64,000 nucleotides of DNA from Cervus elaphus (Eukaryota; Chordata; Mammalia; Artiodactyla; Cervidae): the NCBI RefSeq assembly GCF_910594005.1, contig NC_057848.1:49059616-49123615 (forward strand). The letters run 5' to 3'. Positions 56,536 through 64,000 of the stretch are shown in pieces. Both the position numbers and the translations under genes were made by a program. The notes under the pieces were generated by a model. It did no database searches, was not told the origin of the DNA, and worked only from the letters and a program-made list of their open reading frames with translations. The first letter of the stretch is position 1. Every line of letters begins with the position of its first letter.

Positions 56536-57470
56536 CTAAAGAAGATCCTTTAGCATTTGTTGGAGAGCTGGTTTGGTGATGCTGAATTATCTGAGCTTTT
56601 GCTTGTCTGTAAAGCTTTTGACTTCTCCTTCATATTTGAATAAGATCATTGCTGGGTACAGTAATCTGGGTTGTAGGTTTTTCTCTTTCATCACTTTATG
56701 TATGTCTGCCATTCCTTTCTGGCCTGAAGAGTTTCTGTTGAAAGATCAGCTGTTATCCTTATGGGAATCCCCTCCTGTGTTTTTTTTGTTGTTGTTGTTG
56801 TTTTTCCCTTGCTGCTTTTAATATTTGTTCTTTGTGCTTGATCTTTGTTAATTTGATTAATATGTGTCTTGGGATGTTTTGCATTGGGTTTATCCTGCTT
56901 GGGACTCTCTGGATTTCTTGGACTTGGGTGACTATTTCCTTCCCCATTTATGGAAGTTTTCAACTATTATCTCCTCAAGTATTTTCTCATGGTCTTTCTT
57001 TTTGTCTTTTTCTTCTGGGACTCCTATGATTCGAATGTTGGGGAGTTTAGCATTGTCCCAGAGGTCTCTGAGGTTGTTCTCATTTATTTTAATTCTTTGT
57101 TCTTTTTTCCTATGTGCTTCATTTATTTCTACCATTCTATCTTCTACCTCACTTATCATATCTTCTGCCTCTATTATTCTACTGATGTTTCCCTCCAGAG
57201 TGTTTTGATCTCATTTATTGCATTATTCATTATATATTGACTCTTTTTTATGTCTTCTAGGTCCTTGTTAAACATTTCTTGCATCCTCTCAATCCTCGTC
57301 TCCAGGATATTTATCTGTAACTCCATTTTGTTTTCAAGGTTTTGGATCATTTTCACTATCATTATTCTGGATTCTTTTTCCTGTAGATTCCTTATCTCTT
57401 CCTCTTTTGTTTAGTTTGGTGGGCATTTATCCTGTTCCTTTACCTGCTGAGTATTTCTTTACCTTTTCAT
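56536..57470 (-). pseudogene. L1 ORF1 (RNA-binding protein), broken
   Basis: From ATG at 57468-57470 (reverse of ccttttcat) to a stop at 56536-56538. Coiled-coil read at 57174-57362 (LENKMELQINILETRIERMQ), a middle part at 56932-57159 (DLWDNAKLPNIRIIGVPEEK), and the C-terminal region at 56691-56963 (IRITADLSTETLQARKEWQT). A triplet-rich tract at 56775-56800 (gttgttgttgttg) expands glutamine codons in one frame. Frame changes between pieces show it is inactive. Confidence 0.85.
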
Positions 57471-58562
57471 CTTGTTTATATTGCTGTGTTTGGGGTGGCC
57501 TTTCCATATTCTGGCAGTTTGTGGCTCTTCTTTATTGTGGAGGTTCCTCCCTGTGGGTGGGGTTGGACGGGTGGCTTGTCAAGGTTTCCTGGTTAGGGAA
57601 GCTTGTGTCGGTGTTCTGGTGGGTGGAGATGTGTTTCTTCTCTCTACAGTGCAATGAAGTGTCCAGTAGTGAGTTTTATGTCAGTGGGTTTGGTGTGACT
57701 TTGGGCAGCCTGTATATCGAATCTCAGGACTATGTTCCTGTGTTGCTGGAGAATTTGCGTGGTATGTCTTGCTCCAGAACCTGTTGGATCTTGGGTGGTG
57801 CTTGGTTCCAGTGTAGGTATGGAGCCTTTTGGATGAGCTCTTATCTATTAATGTTCCCTGGAGTCAGGAGTTCTCTGTTGTTCTTAGGTTTTGGACTTAA
57901 GCCTCCTGCCTCTGGATTTCATCCTTATTCTTACAGTAACCTCAAAACTTCTCCATCTATACAGCACTGATGATAAAACATCTAGGTTAATGATGAAAAG
58001 TTTCTCCACAGTTAGGGACACCCAGAGAGGTTCAGAGAGTTATATGGAGAAGAGAAGTGGGAGGAGGGAGATAGATAGGGGGAATCAAAAGAGGCGAGAG
58101 CAAGCTAGCCAGTAATCAATTCGCTATATCAATTCCACAGTCTGGACCCCTCAGAGATGTTCATGGAGTTACACAGAGAAGAGAAGAGGGAAGAAAGAGA
58201 CAGAGGTGACCAGGAGGAGAAAAGGGGGAATCAAAAGGAGAGAGACAGATCCAGCCAGTAATCAGTTCCCTAAGTGTTTTCCACAGCCCAGAACACACAG
58301 AGAGAGTCACAGAGTTGGGTAGAGAAGAGAAGGGGGAGGGAGGAGATAGCGGTGACCTGGTGGAGATAAAGGGGAGTCAAAAGAGGGAGAGAGCAATCAA
58401 GCCAGTAATCACACTCCCACGTAAAAATGGGTACTGAAGAGTGGGTTCTTAAAGGTACAAAATTGATAACAAATACCAAAAAGCAAAGATTAAAAATTTA
58501 GAGTAGAGGTTAGGCTCTCAAAATACAATATTAAGAAAAACAAAACAAAGTCACAAACATTA

Positions 58563-58598
58563 TTATATATATATATGAATTTTGCTTTAAAAATATAG

Positions 58599-58638
<40 letters not shown>

Positions 58639-58642
58639 TTGC
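58563..58642. repeat. (TA)n and poly-T tract
   Basis: at dinucleotides at 58563-58576 and 58600-58620, then about 21 T to 58641, next to the head of a Bov-tA. The poly-T lies on the side where the SINE head, not its tail, is located. Confidence 0.9.
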
Positions 58643-58841
58643 AAGGCAGTAAAGCATCTGCCTGCAGTGCACGAGACCCAGGTTCAATCCATGGGCTGGG
58701 AAGATCACCTGGAGAAGGAAATTACAACCCACTCCAGTACTCTTGCCTGGAAAATTCCATGAACTGAGGAGCCTGGTAGGCTACAGTCCATGGGATCACA
58801 AAGAGTCGGACACGACTGAGCGACTTCACTTTCACTTTCAG
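58643..58841 (+). mobile_element. Bov-tA SINE nested in L1 5'UTR
   Basis: Plus-strand SINE: caaggcagtaaagcatctgc (head partly lost), box B ggttcaatcc, aggctacagtccatgggat, tail gacttcactttcactttcag. Confidence 0.92.
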
Positions 58842-60722
58842 TAGATTGTAAAAATGATAATTAACGGAGTAATAGAGGACTCAAAAATAAGAAAAAAAAT
58901 TAAAAATTTGAAAAATGATAACAGTAAAAATATATCTAGGAATTTATCTGAAGCTATTATGGACAGTGTGGGATCAGTTCGGTTTCAGATAGTTCCTTGA
59001 GCCAGATCAAGGCTTATACTTCTGGCTTACACTTCTCAAGATCTATGGGCCCCTTCCAATGTAGTTGATGCTAACTACAGCATTTTAATCTGTTTTACCT
59101 GTCACTTCCAAAGCAGTTTCCGCTGTTTATTTTAACTTCTTCTGTTTGCTGGTCTCTTCAGTGTCTAATTTCAGCCCTGACACAAGGGGCGAAGGTGGTC
59201 ACTTATTTAGGCTCACTAGTTCAGTCGTGCTGTGGGGAGGAGGAACACCGCAGACAAATCTCACTGGTGTGTGTGGGGAGTGCTCGCAGTGTTTCAGCTG
59301 CACTGGGTTTGCCCCCGCTCACAGTGTGTGTGCTTTCATGGTCTACACTTCTCAGGCTCTAGGTTGCTCTGCCGGGAACTGTCTGAGGTGAGCCCTGGTT
59401 GCGTGCACTTTCCAGGTCTAAGCCGCTCAAGTTCAGGTTCTTGAGTACTCCCCAAAGGCACAGACTCGGTTGGGCCTGCGTTTTGTGCCCTTCCCAGGTC
59501 CGAGCAGCTCAGGTGACCAGGTGTTTGGCCAGCACAGTCACCGCCAGGTGGGCACTGTGTCTTATCACCTCCCCCGGTCCCAGCCGCTTGGTTTTCTGGG
59601 TGTACAACAGGCACGCCTTCTCAAGTGTGCCGTGCGTCTCTTCTGGGGAGCTGATCTCTGGCTGCGGCCCTCCTGGTGGACGTCAGTGGTCCAGAATCCC
59701 AAGAACTCTTGGTTAACAATGGAGCCTGTTTGCAGTTTCGTAGAGGATGTTTCTCTGGGGCCGTGATTGCCCCTTTCTGGCTCTGGCTGCTCCGCCCCAC
59801 CTGCTTGTCTGCAGCAGTGGATGATGGGCCTGACTGCAGCCTGCTAACTCTCCTCTGGTATTTGCTCAGTCCTTTGTTCTGTGAGCAGGCCTGGCAGTGC
59901 CTCAGGTTAGGGCTTTTGGAGGATATTTCTCTTTTTCTGTCTCTCTTCTTGTTTTCTCTCTCTCTCTAGCTATCCCACACTTTGGGTTGCTATCTCACAT
60001 TACTTCCCTCAGATTGCCCTCAGGGCATTCTGGCCAGTTCCTTACCCTAAGCAATGCAGCCGGCGCCTCCCTGTTCAGCCCCCGTTTGCCGGTGGCGGCT
60101 TCGAGCCATGGGAGTTACCATTAGGCATGTAATCTGTGGGTTTTATTTATTTATTTATTTTCCCTTGCAGTTATGTTACCCTCTGAGATTCCAAGATTCC
60201 CCACAGATCCACCGGTGGGAGTGTTTCCTGGTGTTTGGAAACTTTTCTTTTAAGACTCCCTTCCCGGGATGGATCTCTGTCCCTACCTCTTTTGTCTCTC
60301 TTTTTATCTTTTATATTTTGTCCTACCTCCATTCGAAGACAATGGGCTGCCTTTCTGGGTGCCTGATGTCCTCTGCCAGCATTCAGAAGTTGTTTTGTGG
60401 AATTTGCTCAGCGCTCAAATGTTCTTTCAATGAATTTGTGGGGGAGGGGAGTGATTTCCTCATCCTACTCCTCCGCCATCTTATGACAGCCCCTCCAAAA
60501 AAACAGTTTTATTTATTTAGAAGGAATTTACCCGGCAGTTAATATTGTACTTCAGCTGTCAAAGACTTATCTTTCTCTCTTTGTGTTTGTTTTAAATATT
60601 GCAAGTTAAGAATGAGCTTGGAACATATATTGATTCATACTTATGTCTCTACTAAAATCTGTTATGATAGTAAACATTATTATTGAGCTATTAAAGCATA
60701 AAGCAAAAATTAAATAATACAT

Positions 60723-60732
60723 ATAGTATTAA
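60723..60732 (+). repeat. Target-site duplication, left copy (BovB)
   Basis: atagtattaa, identical to 63448-63457. Confidence 0.9.
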
Positions 60733-63447
60733 TTTTGAATTCAACTTAGATGACCATTATATCTGATTTTAACTGAGATGACCATTATATCTACTACTGT
60801 GGGCAGGAATCCCTTAGAAGAAGTGGAGTAGCCATCATAGTCAACAAAAGAGTCAGAAATGCAATATTTGGATGCAATCTCAAAAACGACAGAATGAACT
60901 CTGTTCATTTCCAAGGCAAACCATTCAATATCACAATAATCCAAGTCTATGTCCTGACCAGTAGCACTGAAGAAGCTGAGGTTGAACGGTCCTATGAAGA
61001 CCTACAAGACCTTTTAGAACTAAGGCCATAAAAGATGTTCTTTTCATTATAGGGGACTGGAATGCAAAAGTAGGAAATCAAGAAACACCTGGAGTAACAG
61101 GCAAATTTGGCCTTGGAGTATGGAATGAAGCAGGGCAAAGGCTAATAGAGTTTTGCCAAGAAACTGGTCATAGCAAACACCCTATTCCAACAACACAAGA
61201 GAAGACTCTATACATGGACATCACCAGATGGCCAACACCGAAATCAGATTGATTATATTCTTTGCAGCCAAAGATCAGGAAGCTCTATACAGTCAGCAAA
61301 AACAAGACCGGGAGCTGACTATGGCTCAGATCATGAACTCCTTATTGCCAAATATAGACTAAATTGAAGAAAGTGGGGAAAACCACTAGAACATTTACGT
61401 ATGACCAAAATCAAATTCTTTATGATCTTACAGTGGAAGTGAAAAATAGATTTAAGGGACTAGATCTGATAGACAGAGTGCCTGAAGAACTATGGATGGT
61501 GGTTCGTGACATTGTACAGGAGACAGGGATCAAGACCATCACTAGGAAAAAGAAATGCAAAAAAGGCAAAATGGTTGTCTGAGGAGTCCTTACAAATAGC
61601 TCTGAAAAGAATAGAAGAGAAAAGCAAAGGAGAAAAGGAAAGATATAAGCATATGAATGCAAAGTTCCAAAGAATAGCAAGGAGAGATAAGAAAGCCTCC
61701 CTCAGTGATCAATTCAAAGAAATAGAGGAAAACAATAGAATGGGAAAGACTAGAGATCTCTTCTAGAAAATTAGAGATACCAAGGGAACATTTCATGCAA
61801 AGATGGGCTAGATAAAGGACAAAAATGGTAGGAACCTATCAGAAGCAGAAGCTATTAAGAAGAGGTGGCAAGAATACACAGAAGAACTGTATAAAAATCA
61901 TCTTCATGACCCAGATAATCACGATGGTGTGATCACTCACACTCACCTAGAGCCAGACATCCTGGAATGTGAAGTCAAGTGGGCCTTAGGAAGCATCACT
62001 ACGAACAAAGCTAGTGGAGGTGATGGAATTCCAGCTGAGCTATTTCAAATCCTAAAAGATGATGCTGTGAAAGTGCTATACTCAATATGTCAGCAAATTT
62101 GGAAAACTCAGCAGTGGCCAAAGGACTGGAAAAGTCAGTTTTCATGCCCATCCCAAATGAAGGCATGCCAAAAAATGCTCAAGCTACTGCACAATTGCAC
62201 TCATCTCTTATGCAAGCAAAGTAATGCTCAAAATTCTCCAAGCCAGGAGCTCAGCAGTACATGAACTATGAACTTCCAGATGTTCAAGCTGGATTTAGAA
62301 AAGGCAGAGGAACCAGATATCAAATTGTCATCATCTTCTGGATCATAGAAAAAACAAGAGAATTCCAGAAAAACACCTACTTTTCCTTTATTGAACATGC
62401 CAACCTTTGTCTGTGTGGATCACAACAAACTGTGGAAAATTCTTCAAGAGATGTGAATACCAGAACACCTGACCTGCCTCCTGAGAAATCTGTATGCAGT
62501 TCAAGAAGCAACAGTTAGAACTGGACATGGAACAAAAGGGAAAATAGTATGTCAAGGCTGTATATTGTCACCCTGCTTATTTAACTTATATGCAGAGTAC
62601 ATCATGAGAAACGCTGGACTTGCAAGCTGGAATCAAGATTGCTGGGAGAAATATCAATAACCTCAGATATGCAGATAACACCACCCTCATGGCAGAAAGT
62701 GAAGAAGAACTAAAGAGCCCCTTGATGAAAGTGAAAGAGGAGAGTGAAAATGTTAGCTTAACGCTCAACATTCAGAAAACTAAGATCATGGCATCTGGTC
62801 CCATCACTTCATGGCAAATACATGGAGAAACAGTGTAAACAGTGGCTGACTTTATTATTTGCTGCTCCAAAATCACTGCAGATGGTGACTGCAACCATGA
62901 AATTAAAAGACGCTTAATCCTTGGAAGGAAAGTTATAATCAACCTAGGAAGCATATTAAAAAGCAGAGACATTACTTTGTCAACAAAGGTCCATCTAATC
63001 AAGGCTATGGTTTTTCCAGTAGTCATGTATGGATGTGAGAGTTGGACTATAAAGAAAACTAAGTGCCAAAGTATTGATGCTTTTGAAATGTGGTGTTGGA
63101 GAAGACTCTTGAAAGTCCCTGTGGCTGCAAGGAGATCCAACCAGTCCATCCTAAAGGAGATCAGTCCTGGGTGTTCATTGGAAGGGCTGATGTTGAAGCT
63201 GAAATTCCAATACTTCAGCCACCTGATGCAATGAGCTGACTCATTTGAAAAGACCCTGATGCTAGGAAAGATTGAGGGCACGAGGAGAAGGGGACAACAG
63301 AGGATGAGATGGTTGGATGGCATCACCGACTCAGTGGACGTGAGTTTGGGTGAATTCCGGAAGTTGGTGATGGACAGGGAGGCCTGGCGTGCTGGGGTTC
63401 ATGGAGTTGCAAAGAGTAGGACACGACTGAGTGACTGAACTGAACTG
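60733..63447 (+). mobile_element. BovB LINE, 2.7 kb, moderately 5'-truncated
   Basis: Begins ttttgaattcaacttagatg and runs through endonuclease and RT to the tail gactgaactgaactg at 63447. A perfect 10-bp target-site duplication flanks it. The first 30 bases are present twice: agatgaccattatatct at 60748-60764, and gagatgaccattatatct at 60775-60792 where the main element continues. Confidence 0.95.
60776..63413 (+). pseudogene. BovB endonuclease/reverse transcriptase ORF, broken
   Basis: N-terminal endonuclease sequence spans about 60780-61360 but has no long frame. The linker is read at 61364-61582 and 61506-61766. RT begins at 61929-62264 (TNKASGGDGIPAELFQILKD, typical of RTE RTs). The first catalytic block is altered: where the family has KAFDCVDHNKLW this copy has NLCLCGSQQT. 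The YADD box is YADN at 62668-62679 (Asp to Asn). Frames at 62620-62838 and 62842-63234 cover the RT end and C-terminus. Several frameshifts; inactive. Confidence 0.88.
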
Positions 63448-63457
63448 ATAGTATTAA

Positions 63458-64000
63458 AGTGGCAGTAACTTATCAAAAATGTGTTTCAATTTCTATCCTT
63501 CTTTGCTTAAGAGTATAACAATTTTGGGTTTACTGCCAGTTGTGTAGGGCAGAACTTGGTTTTATTGGAAATGAAATTGCTTCCTTTAAGCATCAACTGT
63601 CTGAAAAAGTAAAAAAAGGTTGACTTGCATGTTGTGAGATTTAATGGCTATGCCTTTTTCCCTCTTACCTTGGCTTTCAAATATATGAGACTGTCTGCTC
63701 AGTTGTTTTACACATCATAGCATGGACATGAAGATGATATTATCATAATGGACTGATGGGCCTCAAACCTCTTGGTGTGATCCTCATTCATATATGCCAA
63801 CTCAACCACTAACATTAGTAATTTTTATCTATTGAGAAAGCACAGTAAAGTGTGATTTCTCCTTCACTAGTGGAATGGATTTTGGAATATCAAGTAAGCA
63901 CCACACGGAAAAGTATGACCCCTGGCAACATTGCTCAATCAATTAATCAGCTTGAGTAATCGAGTTATACAGTAGTCCTATTCTCAGCTTCTGAAAGACA
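63458..64000. other. Unassigned right end
   Basis: AT-rich, no family or exon recognised before the window ends. Confidence 0.4.

Larger units (their letters stand above)
51840..60494 (-). mobile_element. L1-BT LINE, near full length, with nested insertions
   Basis: 3' tail at 51840 (ttaataagtttattcatttt, then aattggaggctaattacttt), ORF2, ORF1 and 5'UTR to the start at about 60494 (reverse of the 5' end, ctccgccatcttatgacag). It holds an L1 tail (55206-55636), a 57-bp BovB tail (55981-56037) and a Bov-tA (58643-58841); without them about 8 kb, the expected size. ccaaaaaaa at 51829-51837 and 60495-60503 may be the target-site duplication, though it is low complexity. Confidence 0.92.
57471..60494 (-). 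promoter_or_regulatory. L1-BT 5'UTR (internal promoter region by family)
   Basis: Reverse-orientation leader matching the blocks of the plus-strand copy: GC-richer CpG-containing part at 59220-59700, (ct)n at 59950-59970, (tta)/(ttta) run at 60142-60162, and the terminal ctccgccatctta. It carries the SINE at 58643 and a TA/T tract. Frames on the plus strand up to 187 codons (57407-57970) and 162 codons (60054-60542) are antisense to the leader and resemble no protein. Confidence 0.75.

Noticed and set aside
57407..57970. 187-codon plus-strand frame
   Set aside because: Lies antisense to the L1 ORF1 start and 5'UTR; no domain and no independent evidence.
60054..60542. 162-codon frame at the right L1 edge
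   Set aside because: Antisense to the L1 5'UTR and runs into flanking DNA; no recognisable protein.
1..64000. A novel gene cluster or defence system
   Set aside because: All recognisable coding sequence is BovB or L1; there are no operons, no conserved non-repeat frames and no phage or plasmid features.

Overview
This is a gene-poor stretch of ruminant nuclear DNA. The lineage call rests on repeats restricted to or typical of Ruminantia/Bovidae: BovB (RTE-clade) LINEs, Bov-tA and Bov-A2 SINEs derived from the BovB tail, cetartiodactyl CHR-type tRNA-Glu SINEs, and young L1 copies of the bovine L1-BT type. I cannot tell cattle from sheep, goat or buffalo. I see no exon of a cellular gene, no RNA gene, no CRISPR array and no prokaryotic feature. 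Every long open frame I could recognise belongs to a retrotransposon, and all of these are broken.

Layout. 0-4 kb: two SINEs and a nearly complete BovB on the minus strand with a rearranged 5' end. 4-18.7 kb: older sequence with MIR, CHR, Bov-A2 and Bov-tA SINEs, several 5'-truncated BovB copies, LTR-like segments and an ancient dispersed repeat. 18.7-25.6 kb: an old minus-strand L1 that received at least four later insertions, including a 5'-inverted (twin-primed) L1; its ORF1 and the first part of ORF2 are missing. 25.6-34.1 kb: Bov-tA, a TA microsatellite, a 35-bp-arm inverted repeat beside a BovB fragment, then mostly unassigned AT-rich DNA with an L1 tail, MIR and a long CHR SINE. 34.15-40.39 kb: a plus-strand L1-BT with 5'UTR, ORF1 and ORF2, lacking about 1.6 kb of reverse transcriptase, followed by a probable 3' transduction and flanked by an 11-bp target-site duplication. 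40.4-51.8 kb: SINEs, a Tigger/MER2 DNA transposon, L1 and L2 remnants and LTR-like pieces. 51.84-60.49 kb: a near-full-length minus-strand L1-BT carrying a nested L1 tail, a 57-bp BovB tail and a Bov-tA. 60.7-63.45 kb: a 2.7-kb BovB with a 10-bp target-site duplication and a duplicated 5' junction.

How the parts work together. L1 proteins mobilise L1 itself. BovB supplies the tail recognised in Bov-tA and Bov-A2, so those SINEs are thought to be BovB-dependent. The window mainly records target-primed reverse transcription and its errors: twin priming, template jumping, target-site deletion, extreme 5' truncation and 3' transduction. No element looks able to move now: catalytic residues or frames are lost in each recognisable ORF2. 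I found no new biological system. The points most worth checking are the unusual insertion junctions. Family names come from recognition by eye, not a library search, and edges without a target-site duplication are uncertain by about 10-30 bases.
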